From positions 1,736,001 through 1,800,000 of the forward strand of contig NZ_JARGNB010000001.1 of the NCBI RefSeq assembly GCF_030167915.1: DNA of 64,000 nucleotides, given 5' to 3'. How positions within the stretch are numbered: the first letter of the stretch is position 1; the number at the start of each line of letters is the position of its first letter. The DNA comes from Aquabacterium humicola. GTDB lineage: Bacteria; Pseudomonadota; Gammaproteobacteria; Burkholderiales; Burkholderiaceae_C. This document shows positions 39,432 through 47,722 of this stretch, piece after piece. Both the position numbers and the translations under genes were made by a program. The notes under the pieces were generated by a model, which worked only from the letters and a program-made list of their open reading frames with translations, was not told where the DNA came from and did no database searches.

Positions 39432-40913
39432 CTACAGGCGGGCCAGGAACGCGTCGCGCTCGCGGGACAGCGCCGCGCCCTCGCCGCCGCTGGTCGCGCC
39501 GGCCGCGTAGTGGTGGGCCCAGCGCACGGCCGCCTCGCGGGCGGCGGCGGCGCCATCGGGCCGGCCCTCGGCGTGCAGGCGCAGCATGCGCTGGCGGTAC
39601 AGCTCGGCCACCTGCAGCGACGCGCCCAGGTGGTCGACCGCGTCGGTGATGCACTGCTCGGCTTCGGCGAGGCGGTCGGCGCGTTCGAGCAGCTGCGCGG
39701 CCAGCCACCAGTCGGGCCCGCTGTCGCTGCGGCCGGTGGCGACGACGAAGCTGCCGAAGACCGCCGACTGAAGGATCAGCTCGGCCATGTTCGCGGCCCG
39801 CACCGCACCTTCGGGCAGCGCGGTGACCCGCGCGCGCAGCACGCGGTCGGCGTCCGGACCATCGATCAGCATATGGAACTGCTCGAGCGGCTGGTCGCCG
39901 TCGAAGATGTTGCGCAGCGCCAGGGCCTCGATGCGTCCCTGCCGCACCCGCAGGCACTCGGGCGCCGGGTAGTCGCGGCGGGCCTGCGCTTCCAGGCGGT
40001 CCAGCAGGCCGTCGACGTCGCCCTCGTCCAGCGCCAGCAGGTCCAGGTGCACCTGGACCGCGCCCTCCGGCTCGAAGACCAGCACCCGGCGGCCGTCGTC
40101 GATCGCATGCCAGCCCAGCGGCACCGTCAGCTGCGCGCTGACCGCGCCGCAGCCGAGGGTCGCGCAGTGCTGCGGCTCGTCGATCGCGAGGACCCGCGGC
40201 ACGAGGCCGACGCCGGCATCGCGCAGCCGTGCATTGATCGGCTGCTCGGGATCGAGCGCGGCCGCGCCTTCGGCGCGCGCATGCGCAGCCCAGGGGCTGG
40301 CCTGCTCGGGCATCGCCTCGGCGACCTCGGCCACGGTGATGCCCTCGGACAGGTCGGCCGGTGCGGACGGTTCGGCTGCCTCGGCCGGACTCAGCGGCAC
40401 GGTCGCACCGGCCGACTGCTCGAGCGCGAAGGTCTCGACGCTCGCGATCCAGATGCGGGCCAGCGCGTCGGCCAGCAGCGCCGGCGCGGTCAGCGTCATG
40501 TTGATCAGCCGGCCACCGTCCTCGGCGAACGCGAAGCGCACCGTCAGCGGGCCGACCTCGCTGGGCTGCACCGCCTCGCCGATCAGCGCCGGCAGCGCGC
40601 CGAGCCGGCCTTCGGCGATCTCGCGGACCTCGAGGCCATGGTGGGACAGCAGGTAGCGCGCCCAGTCGCCGACGCAGCCGTCGCTGTAGGCGGGACGCGC
40701 GGCGACGGCCCAGACGATCGCCGCATGCGGCGCGGTCACCGCCGCCAGCGGCACCAGGCGGCTCGGATCGCCGAAGTCGGGCACCTCGTCGGGCAGCGGG
40801 TGCCCGATCCAGTCGGGCGGCAGGCGAACCGCAAAACCCAGGCTCGCGATGCGCGACGGGAACAGGCGCAGCGGCAGCTCGCCCGGCTGCGTCATCTCGG
40901 GGGTGTCGGCCAT
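39432..40913 (-). CDS. uncharacterised 493-aa protein with two DcrB-like domains
   Basis: Not recognised as a named family. No signal peptide or membrane helix is visible. Two similar segments look like the beta-sandwich of DcrB/PsbP-type proteins: residues about 20-165 (LGFAVRLPPDWIGHPLP ... LTVRFAFAEDGGRLINMTLTA) and about 255-385 (SAQLTVPLGWHAIDDGRRVLVF ... RNIFDGDQPLEQFHMLI). They are joined by an acidic Ala/Pro/Glu linker, and a C-terminal helical region (about 400-493, LAAQLLERADRLAEAEQCITDAVDHL) resembles TPR-like helices. GAGGAG precedes the ATG. The 66-aa gene lies 87 bp upstream on the same strand, so they may be co-transcribed from the shared promoter module there. Confidence 0.55.
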   Translation of the reverse strand: MADTPEMTQPGELPLRLFPSRIASLGFAVRLPPDWIGHPLPDEVPDFGDPSRLVPLAAVTAPHAAIVWAVAARPAYSDGCVGDWARYLLSHHGLEVREIAEGRLGALPALIGEAVQPSEVGPLTVRFAFAEDGGRLINMTLTAPALLADALARIWIASVETFALEQSAGATVPLSPAEAAEPSAPADLSEGITVAEVAEAMPEQASPWAAHARAEGAAALDPEQPINARLRDAGVGLVPRVLAIDEPQHCATLGCGAVSAQLTVPLGWHAIDDGRRVLVFEPEGAVQVHLDLLALDEGDVDGLLDRLEAQARRDYPAPECLRVRQGRIEALALRNIFDGDQPLEQFHMLIDGPDADRVLRARVTALPEGAVRAANMAELILQSAVFGSFVVATGRSDSGPDWWLAAQLLERADRLAEAEQCITDAVDHLGASLQVAELYRQRMLRLHAEGRPDGAAAAREAAVRWAHHYAAGATSGGEGAALSRERDAFLARL

Positions 40914-41000
40914 CGCGGTCTCCTCACAGGCCCGGCCGGGCCGCTGCCAGCGGCCTGATCCCCTCGAGGGTCCGGGCCACCGGCGTACAGGGGTCGATCG

Positions 41001-41201
41001 TCAGCGTCGGGCGGCCGGGGGCAGGCGCAGGCTGACGAAGAGGTCGCGCAGCGCCAGGTCGGCGTCGGTGCGCAGGTGCGGAAACAACTCGGTCAGCGCC
41101 AGCTGGGCCTGCGCCTCGCGGCCGAGCTGGGCGGCACTGGCCGGCAGGACCGGGCGGCTGGTGGCGGCACGGGCGGTGGCAACGGCGGCGGGCGGGGTCA
41201 T
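41001..41201 (-). CDS. small 66-aa protein, unknown function
   Basis: A short gene starting MTPPAAVATARAATSRPVLPASAAQLGREAQAQ and ending LFPHLRTDADLALRDLFVSLRLPPAARR. CAGGAG lies 8 nt before the ATG. The N-terminus is Ala/Pro-rich and probably disordered; the C-terminus is likely helical. There is no signal peptide. Support for it being a real gene comes from the good ribosome binding site and the 65-bp upstream module shared with the globin and the 80-aa gene at 48673-48915. Longer in-frame upstream readings would run through that module. Confidence 0.6.
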   Translation of the reverse strand: MTPPAAVATARAATSRPVLPASAAQLGREAQAQLALTELFPHLRTDADLALRDLFVSLRLPPAARR

Positions 41202-41233
41202 CGCGAATCTCCTGGCAGCGTCTGGCTCGCCGG

Positions 41234-41298
41234 GCAGTGTGGGAAGCGCGTGCATCAGCGACGCTTCAGTCCAGGCTAGCCCAGGTTTCGTTTGTTGC
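41234..41298 (-). promoter_or_regulatory. shared 65-bp promoter module, copy 1 (66-aa gene)
   Basis: On the minus strand the box GCAACAAACGAAACC (41284-41298) is followed after exactly 43 bp by ACACTGC (41234-41240), with GCGCTTCCC just before it; the ATG at 41201 is 32 bp further on. The box is identical over 15 bases to copy 3 and matches copy 2 at 12 of 15. Within the spacer, GA at offset 16-17 and TG at offset 26-27 are the same in all three copies. It is not a recognisable sigma-70, sigma-54 or FNR site. Confidence 0.65.
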
Positions 41299-41312
41299 CG
41301 AGCCCCGGACGG

Positions 41313-41377
41313 ATAACAAAGGAAACCATTTGGCGGCCGGCGCGACACCGGGGTGCATCGATCCCCGCGCACACTGC
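41313..41377 (+). promoter_or_regulatory. shared 65-bp promoter module, copy 2 (globin)
   Basis: ATAACAAAGGAAACC (41313-41327) is followed after 43 bp by ACACTGC (41371-41377); the globin ATG is 36 bp further downstream. It faces copy 1, so AACAAA[C/G]GAAACC forms a 13-bp dyad (12 of 13 matching; arms 41284-41296 and 41315-41327) between the divergent 66-aa and globin genes. Confidence 0.62.
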
Positions 41378-41413
41378 GCGGCCATCGAGACCAAAGCCAG
41401 GGAACCCTCCGAC

Positions 41414-41830
41414 ATGACGCCCGACCAGATCCGCCTCGTGCAGGCGAGCTTCGCCCGCGCGAAGACCGGCTCCGCCGACCTCGCCGCGCACTTCTACCGC
41501 CGGCTGTTCGAGATCGATCCGGCGCTGCGCCAGCTCTTCCGCGGCGACATGCACCAGCAGGGCGAACGCCTGCTGCAGATGCTGGGCGCGGCGGTCGGCC
41601 TGCTCGGCCGGCCGGAGACGCTGTTCCCGGTGCTGCATTCGCTGGGTGCGCGCCACGCCGGCTACGGCGTGCAGCCGGCGCACTACGACAGCGTCGGCAG
41701 CGCGCTGCTCGACACGCTGGCCGAGGCGCTCGGCCCCGGCTTCACGCACGAGCTGCACGCGGCCTGGACCCGGCTGCTGGCGGTGGTGCGCCAGGAGATG
41801 CTGCAGGACGCGACGCTAACCCTGAATTGA
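41414..41830 (+). CDS. single-domain bacterial haemoglobin
   Basis: A 138-aa globin of the Vitreoscilla-haemoglobin/flavohaemoglobin type without a reductase domain. MTPDQIRLVQASF is the A helix, FYRRLFEIDPALRQLF holds the CD-corner Phe, the E-helix region reads DMHQQGERLLQML with a Gln at the distal site, and LGARHAGYGV holds the proximal histidine, followed by HYDSVGSALLDTL. Such proteins bind O2 or NO in the cytoplasm. Start: ATG with family-like N-terminus. The last 15 bp overlap tail-to-tail with the end of the convergent hybrid kinase gene. Divergent from the 66-aa gene and carrying the same promoter module. Confidence 0.92.
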   Translation: MTPDQIRLVQASFARAKTGSADLAAHFYRRLFEIDPALRQLFRGDMHQQGERLLQMLGAAVGLLGRPETLFPVLHSLGARHAGYGVQPAHYDSVGSALLDTLAEALGPGFTHELHAAWTRLLAVVRQEMLQDATLTLN

Positions 41831-44782
41831 CGCGTCACCGGCGTCGAGCAGCGCGGCCACCGCGCGCAGCAGGTCGGCCTTGGCGAAGGGCTTGTCGAGC
41901 CCGGCGCAGCCGGTCTCGTCGAGGAAGCGCCGCGCGCCGGTCGACAGCGTGTCGCCGGTGACGAAGAGCACCCGCCGGGCCAGCGCCGGGTGCTGCTCGC
42001 GCAGCGCGCGCCACAGCGCCGAGCCGTCCATGTCGGGCATGCGCAGGTCGCTGATCACCGCGTCGAAAGCCGCCATCGACAGCATCTCCAGCGCCACCGC
42101 GCCCGATTCGGCGGTGGTCACCTCGTAGCCGGCCGACTCCAGCATGTCGCGCATCAGGCCGGCAATGTCGGCCTCGTCGTCGACGACCAGGATGCGCGCG
42201 AGCGCCGGCGCATCGGCCGCTGCGTCGGTGGCCACCGGCGGCGCGGCGGCCTCGGCCGCCGGCGCGGCGTCCAGCGGCAGGCTGAGGCGGAAGCAGGCGC
42301 CGCCGGTCGTCCGCTCCAGCCGCAGCTCGCCGCCGTGCGCACGCGCCAGCGACCGCGACACCGCCAGCCCGAGCCCGGTGCCGATGCCTTCGGCCTTGGT
42401 GGTGAAGAAGGGCTCGAAGATCTGCGCCTGCGCCGCCTCCGGCACGCCGGGGCCGTTGTCGACCACGCGCAGCCAGGCGTGCGGGCTGCGGTCCGCGCGC
42501 GGTGCCTCGACGCCGCTCGAGACGATCACGCGGCGCGGCAGCGCTTGCGCCGCGATCGCCTGCTGGGCGTTGATCAGCAGGTTCAGCACCACCTGGCCGA
42601 TCTGGTCGGCATCGGCCTGCACCCGCGGCAGCGCCGGGTGAAGGTCCAGCTGCAGCTCGATGTCGTGGCTGCGCCAGGTGTAGGCCAGCATCTCGGCGGC
42701 GGCGCGCGCGAGCTCGTTGAGGTTCACCGCGCCGCGCTGCGCCGGCCTGCTGCGGGCCATGTTCAGGAAGGTGCGCACGATGCGGCCGCAGCGTTCGGCC
42801 GCCTCGCGGATGCGGGCGGCGTCGTCGCGCAGCGCATCGCGCGAGGCCGGATCGTCGCCAGCGGCCGCATCGCCGAGCTTCTCCTCCAGCAGCCCGGCGC
42901 GGCCCATCACCACCGCCAGCGGGTTGTTCAGCTCGTGCGCGACGCCCGCCAGCAAGCCGCCCATCGCGCCGAGCTTCTCGCTCTGCCGCAGCGCCTCGCG
43001 CTGGCGCTCGATCTCGTGCTGCGCGGCGCGGCGCTCGGTCAGGTCGACCATCGACGCGGTGAAGTGCACCTCGCCGTCGAGCTCGGTGCGCCACAACAGC
43101 ATCTCGACCGGGAACTCGCGGCCGTCGCCATGCAGCGCGACGATCTCGACGCGGCGGCCGATGAAGTCGGCGCGCCGGCCGGCGACCAGCTGCAGCAGGC
43201 CGGCTTCATGCTCGGCCCGGAAGCGCTCGGGAAACAGCGTCGTGACGCGGCGGCCGAGCGCCTGCTCGCGCGGCAGGCCGAACATCGCCGAGGCGGCCGG
43301 GTTGAACTCGAGGATGCGGCCCGCGGCGTCGGTGGCGACGATGGCCGCCAGCGCATGGTCGACGATCGCCGAGTTGAAGGCCTCGCGCTGGTGGGACGCA
43401 CGCTGCGCACGGAAGGTCAAGGTCACCGCATCGACCCAGCCGCGCCAGCGCGCCGGCAGCGCCGGCGGCCGCGCGCCGGCGTCGACCGACAGCGCCCGCA
43501 GGTAGGCCAGCACGTCGAGCGCCGGCGCGATCATGCGGCGCGACAGCAGCCACTGGCCGGCGACGAAGGTCAGCAGCAGCGCCGCGGCGAGCAGCGCGTT
43601 GGGCGCCAGGCTGGCCAGCACCTGGGCGCGCAGCGTCGCCTCGGGCAGCGCGACCAGCGTGGCCCAGGGCGCGCCGTCGCGCGCCGCGCCGGCGAACAGC
43701 CAGCCGCCGTCGCGCTGCACCCGGCCGGGCTCGTGCAGCGCGTTCCGGGCGGCGGTGACCGGCAGCCCCGCCGGCAGGTGCTCGGCCAGCGCCACCGCGA
43801 GCTTCGGCCGGTCGGCACCGGGCGCCCAGGGTTGGCCCGGCGGCTGCAGCGGCGCCGCGGAATCGGCCATCACCTCGCCCACACCGCCACTACCAGCGGC
43901 GCCGCCGTCGCGCTGCATCGCGCTGACGATCCAGTGCCGCGCGCCGTCGGCGCGCGACCAGTCGGCCACGCGCTGCTGCAGTGCGTCGAGCCGGAAGTCG
44001 ACCGAGACCTCGCCGACGTAGTCGCCGGCGACGATCAGCATCGCGCCGTGCGAGACCACCAGCTGGCCGTGCAGCTGGCTGACGTCGGGCGCCCCCCACC
44101 AGGTCGTGCGCGGCGCGTGGCGGCGCAGCCAGTCGCGGCTGGAGGCCGACGCCTTGACGCGGATCGGCGCGATGCCGGTCAGCCCGTCGCTGCCCAGCGC
44201 CTGCACGATGCGTTCGGCCGGCAGGTAGGGATAACCGAAGGAGGTGTTGACGTCGACGCCGGCGAACCAGGTGGCCTCGAAGCCGGGCGCCCGCTGGTGC
44301 GCGATGCGTGCCTGCTGCACGAAGGCGGCGGCGCGCTGGACCCACGACTCGGGCATCGGCCGGCCATCGGGCTCGGCCCACCAGACCTGGCCGAAACGCT
44401 CCCGCGCGGCCGCTGGCGCCGCGTCGAGCGACCAGCCGTCCGGCCGTCCGGCGAAGCTGCGCGGCGACAGCGCCTGGCGCAGCGCCGGCCCGGCATCGGG
44501 CGGCGCATGCCACTGCGCCTGCAGCATCGCGCGCAGGTCGTGCACATGGTCGACCGCCGGCCGCGCCAGCTGCTCCAGTTCCTGCGCCCGCTGCTGCAGC
44601 CGCAGCAGCAGCGCCTGTTCGGCCGCACCGATGCGCTGGCGGTACTGCACGGCGCTCAGCACGGCCAGCAGCACCAGCAGCGGCAGGCCGAGCAGCCAGA
44701 CCAGGCGGCGCGGCGCCGCGAGCACGCGCTGGTCGGGCATCGACATCGCTGCCGACGGCGCCGGCCCCGGCGTGGCGGTCAC
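41816..44782 (-). CDS. hybrid sensor histidine kinase (second of tandem pair)
   Basis: A 988-aa membrane kinase. Order: cytoplasmic tail, membrane helix (RLVWLLGLPLLVLLAVLSAV, about residues 27-45), periplasmic sensor region (about 50-330, Cache-like by layout), second helix (LLAAALLLTFVAGQWLL), a PAS domain (SAIVDHALAAIVATDAAGRILEFNPAASAMFG), HisKA with GVAHELNNPLAVVMGRA (His phosphosite), HATPase_c (VDNGPGVPEAAQAQIFEPFFTTKAEGIGTGLGLAVS) and a C-terminal receiver (ILVVDDEADIAGLMRDML ... VISDLRMPDMDG). A GTG start overlaps the upstream kinase stop as GTGA; an ATG 36 bp inside is the alternative. Close paralogue of the preceding kinase, diverged mainly in the sensor region. Confidence 0.9.
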   Translation of the reverse strand: MTATPGPAPSAAMSMPDQRVLAAPRRLVWLLGLPLLVLLAVLSAVQYRQRIGAAEQALLLRLQQRAQELEQLARPAVDHVHDLRAMLQAQWHAPPDAGPALRQALSPRSFAGRPDGWSLDAAPAAARERFGQVWWAEPDGRPMPESWVQRAAAFVQQARIAHQRAPGFEATWFAGVDVNTSFGYPYLPAERIVQALGSDGLTGIAPIRVKASASSRDWLRRHAPRTTWWGAPDVSQLHGQLVVSHGAMLIVAGDYVGEVSVDFRLDALQQRVADWSRADGARHWIVSAMQRDGGAAGSGGVGEVMADSAAPLQPPGQPWAPGADRPKLAVALAEHLPAGLPVTAARNALHEPGRVQRDGGWLFAGAARDGAPWATLVALPEATLRAQVLASLAPNALLAAALLLTFVAGQWLLSRRMIAPALDVLAYLRALSVDAGARPPALPARWRGWVDAVTLTFRAQRASHQREAFNSAIVDHALAAIVATDAAGRILEFNPAASAMFGLPREQALGRRVTTLFPERFRAEHEAGLLQLVAGRRADFIGRRVEIVALHGDGREFPVEMLLWRTELDGEVHFTASMVDLTERRAAQHEIERQREALRQSEKLGAMGGLLAGVAHELNNPLAVVMGRAGLLEEKLGDAAAGDDPASRDALRDDAARIREAAERCGRIVRTFLNMARSRPAQRGAVNLNELARAAAEMLAYTWRSHDIELQLDLHPALPRVQADADQIGQVVLNLLINAQQAIAAQALPRRVIVSSGVEAPRADRSPHAWLRVVDNGPGVPEAAQAQIFEPFFTTKAEGIGTGLGLAVSRSLARAHGGELRLERTTGGACFRLSLPLDAAPAAEAAAPPVATDAAADAPALARILVVDDEADIAGLMRDMLESAGYEVTTAESGAVALEMLSMAAFDAVISDLRMPDMDGSALWRALREQHPALARRVLFVTGDTLSTGARRFLDETGCAGLDKPFAKADLLRAVAALLDAGDASIQG

Positions 44783-47703
44783 GACAGCAGACCGGCGACG
44801 CCCGCGAGCAGGTCGGCCTTGGAGAACGGCTTGTCGAGCTTCGGGCAGCCGGTGCCGTCGAGGAACTCGCGGGCGCCGGGCGACAGCGTGTCGCCGGTGA
44901 TGAACAGCATGCGCCGCGCCAGCGCCGGGTGGCCGCGCACGATCTCGGCGCGCAGCGCGGCGCCGTCCATGTCGGGCATGCGCAGGTCGCTGACGACGGC
45001 ATCGAAGCGCGCGGTGTCCAGCAGCTCCAGCGCGACGGCGCCGGACTCGGCCACCGCGACATCGTGGCCGGCGGACTCCAGCATGTCGCGGATCAGCTCG
45101 GCGACCTCGTTCTCGTCGTCGACGACCAGCACCCGCGACCGCTCGTGCGTCGTCGCGTCGTCGAGCGGCGTGGTGGCGCTCTCCGGCCCCGCCTCGCCGG
45201 ACAGCGGCAGGCTCAGCCGGAAACAGGCACCGCCCAGCGGCGCGACCGACTCCAGCACCAGGTGGCCGCCGTGGTCCTTGGCCAGCGAGCGCGACACCGC
45301 CAGGCCCAGCCCGGTACCGATGCCGTCGGCCTTGGTGGTGAAGAAGGGCTCGAAGATCTGCTCGGCCAGCTCCGGCGCGATGCCGGGACCGCTGTCGGCC
45401 ACGCGCAGCCAGACACGCGGCTCGCGGCCCGGGCGCGGCACCTCGACGCCGGTGGACACCTGCACGCGGCGCGGGCCGTTCTGCACGTGGCTCAGCGCCT
45501 GCTGCGCGTTGACGAGCAGGTTCAGCACGATCTGGCCGATCTGGTCGCCGTCGGCATTCACGGCGGGCAGCCGATCCGCCAGTTGCAGATCCAACTGGAT
45601 GCCATGGCTGCGCCACGTGTACGCCAGCATCTCGGTGGCTGCCTGCACCAGCTCGTTGAAGGCCACCGGCTCGCGCTGCGTGGGCTTGCTGCGCGCCATG
45701 TTCAGGAAGGTGCGCACGATGCGGCCGCAGCGTTCGGCGGCTTCGCGGATGCGCTGGGCATCGGCCGCCAGCTCCGGCGCGTGGCTGCACTTCTCCTCGA
45801 GCAGGCTGGCGCGGCCGAGCACGATGGCCAGCGGGTTGTTCAGCTCGTGCGCGACGCCGGCCAGCAGGCTGCCCATCGCCGACAGCTTCTCGCTCTGGCG
45901 CAGCGCGTCGCGCTGGCGTTCGATCTCCAGCGCCTGGCGGCGGCGCTCGGACAGGTCGACCATCGACGCGGTGAACACCGCCTGGCCCTCGACGTCGGCA
46001 CGCCACAGCAGCATCTCGACCGGGAACTCGCTGCCGTCGGCGCGTTGCGCCTGCATCTCGATGCGCTTGCCGAGCAGCCTGGCCGGCGCACCGTCGGCGA
46101 TGCGCCGCATCGCGCCCTCGTGCGCGGCGCGGAAACGCGGCGGGATGACGATCTGGCTCACCGGCCGGCCGACGGCCTGCGCGCGCGGCAGGCCGAACAT
46201 CGCCTCGGCCGCGGGATTGAACTCGACGATGCGGCCCTGCTTGTCGGTGGCCACGAGGGCCGCCAGCGCGTGGTCGACGATCGCCGACTTGAAGGCCTCG
46301 CTGCGGCGCTCGGCCGCGCGCGCGGCGCGCTGCTCGTCGAAGGTGCGGGTGATCACATGCGCCCAGCTGCGCCAGCGCTGCGGCAGCTCGGGCTCGGGGG
46401 CGTTGACGTCGAGCGACTTCGCGTGCAGGTAGCCCATCACGCCGAGCGCCGGCTGGATCACGCGCCGGCGCAGCATCACCTGGGCACGCAGGAAGAGGCC
46501 CAGCAGCGCCAGGCCGATCAGCGTGAACGGCGCCAGCCCCGGCAGCACCTGCGCCAGCAGCGCGCCGTCGCCGAGCGCGAGCACCAGCGTCCACGGCGCG
46601 TCGGCGACATCGAGCGCGACGACGCGGTGGCCGGCCAGGGCCAGCGCGCGCCCGCCGGAGCGCTGCGCCTCGGCCAGCGCCGCGGCATCGAAGCCGGCCG
46701 GCAGCGCGCGCGGCGTGGTGCTGGGGCCGTCGTCGGACGCCATGCGTTCGGCCAGCACTTCGCCATGGGCATCGAGCACCCACCAGTAGACCTGCTTCAG
46801 CGTGCCGACCGGCCGCGCCGCCGCGACGCGGGCGATGCTCGCCAGCCGCACCTCGGTGCCCACGACGCCGCGGAAATCCTCGCCGACATAGACTGGCTGC
46901 GCGTGCAGCAGGCGCGGCGCCGCGGTGCCGCTGCGCTGCACCGGCGCCCAGTAGCCGCGCTGCTCGGGGTTGCGCTCGGGCCGGCCGTTGGCGAACACCG
47001 GCGAGGCATAGGCCTGCTCGACCAGCGCCGGGATCGTCGGCACGCCGCCCGCGTCGAGCAGGGCCTGGCTCGGCAGCCAGGGGTAGTGCACCAGCAGCTT
47101 CTCGGGCCAGCCCAGAAACAGCGAAGCCGCCAGGTCGGCATGGCGGCTGTGGGCGATCTCGGTGGTGCGCGACAGCGACTGCAGCAGCGCCAATGTCGCC
47201 TCCGGCGGCGGGGCGCCGGCGTGCGGCCACAGCAGCTGTGCGCTGCCGCCGTGCAGCAGCGGCGGCAGCTCGTCGAGCGCGTAGCCGTCCGGCACAGCCT
47301 CGTCGCCGCGGCGCTTGAGCGCATCGCGCAGCGCGCGGTCCGCGGGCTGGGGCGAGGTCAGCACCAGCTCACGTTCGGCGACGAGGCGCAGATCGGCGAC
47401 ATGGTCGGCCGCGACGCGCGCCAGCACCTGCAGCGCGGCATGCTGCTGCGTGGCCTGGCGCTCGAGCTCGGCGAGCACGGCGATGCGCGACTGCCAGGCC
47501 TGCCACAGCGCCAGCACCAGCAGCAGGCCGAACAGCGGCAGCGCGCTCAGCCACAGCTGGCGGCCGTAGCGGCGCTCGAGCGCGACGGCCGACACGTCCG
47601 GCGACAGGCGGTAGCGCCCGGTGTCGTCCAGGTTGACCTGAGCCGCCCGCGTGGCGGGCGTGTCGGCCAGGTCGTCGCCGGATCGGTCGACCCGGTGGTC
47701 CAT
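44779..47703 (-). CDS. hybrid sensor histidine kinase (first of tandem pair)
   Basis: A 974-aa kinase of the same layout: helix (LWLSALPLFGLLLVLALW), periplasmic region (about residues 70-330), second helix (FTLIGLALLGLFLRAQVML), PAS domain (SAIVDHALAALVATDKQGRIVEFNPAAEAMFG), HisKA with GVAHELNNPLAIVLGRA, HATPase_c (VADSGPGIAPELAEQIFEPFFTTKADGIGTGLGLAVS) and receiver (VLVVDDENEVAELIRDML ... VVSDLRMPDMDG). The ATG at 47703 overlaps the stop of a three-codon minicistron (TGATG) just after the regulator gene; a GTG one codon earlier is possible. Part of the operon regulator-kinase-kinase. The AERCGRIVRTFLNMARS stretch is identical in both kinases. Confidence 0.9.
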   Translation of the reverse strand: MDHRVDRSGDDLADTPATRAAQVNLDDTGRYRLSPDVSAVALERRYGRQLWLSALPLFGLLLVLALWQAWQSRIAVLAELERQATQQHAALQVLARVAADHVADLRLVAERELVLTSPQPADRALRDALKRRGDEAVPDGYALDELPPLLHGGSAQLLWPHAGAPPPEATLALLQSLSRTTEIAHSRHADLAASLFLGWPEKLLVHYPWLPSQALLDAGGVPTIPALVEQAYASPVFANGRPERNPEQRGYWAPVQRSGTAAPRLLHAQPVYVGEDFRGVVGTEVRLASIARVAAARPVGTLKQVYWWVLDAHGEVLAERMASDDGPSTTPRALPAGFDAAALAEAQRSGGRALALAGHRVVALDVADAPWTLVLALGDGALLAQVLPGLAPFTLIGLALLGLFLRAQVMLRRRVIQPALGVMGYLHAKSLDVNAPEPELPQRWRSWAHVITRTFDEQRAARAAERRSEAFKSAIVDHALAALVATDKQGRIVEFNPAAEAMFGLPRAQAVGRPVSQIVIPPRFRAAHEGAMRRIADGAPARLLGKRIEMQAQRADGSEFPVEMLLWRADVEGQAVFTASMVDLSERRRQALEIERQRDALRQSEKLSAMGSLLAGVAHELNNPLAIVLGRASLLEEKCSHAPELAADAQRIREAAERCGRIVRTFLNMARSKPTQREPVAFNELVQAATEMLAYTWRSHGIQLDLQLADRLPAVNADGDQIGQIVLNLLVNAQQALSHVQNGPRRVQVSTGVEVPRPGREPRVWLRVADSGPGIAPELAEQIFEPFFTTKADGIGTGLGLAVSRSLAKDHGGHLVLESVAPLGGACFRLSLPLSGEAGPESATTPLDDATTHERSRVLVVDDENEVAELIRDMLESAGHDVAVAESGAVALELLDTARFDAVVSDLRMPDMDGAALRAEIVRGHPALARRMLFITGDTLSPGAREFLDGTGCPKLDKPFSKADLLAGVAGLLS

Positions 47704-47722
47704 CACTGCGCCATCACTGCGC
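47701..47722 (-). repeat. 11-bp tandem duplication creating a three-codon minicistron
   Basis: Two perfect copies of GCGCAGTGATG (minus strand) lie head to tail across the regulator-kinase junction. Each contains TGATG. In the first, the regulator's stop TGA overlaps an ATG which reads Met-Ala-Gln-stop; that stop overlaps, in the second copy, the ATG of the kinase. The junction thus has two successive stop/start overlaps. Confidence 0.85.

Noticed and set aside
41234-41377. FNR/ANR box or sigma-54 promoter upstream of the globin
   Set aside because: No TTGAT-N4-ATCAA and no GG-N10-GC at the right spacing; the shared box has a different sequence.
41990-46432. 1,480-codon plus-strand ORF across the hybrid kinases
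   Set aside because: Pure antisense shadow of two recognisable kinase genes; low-complexity content and no start signal.
44783-47230. N-terminal extension making the second kinase 1,804 aa
   Set aside because: The extra part is an out-of-frame reading of the first kinase; the GTG at 44782 overlapping its stop is the natural start.
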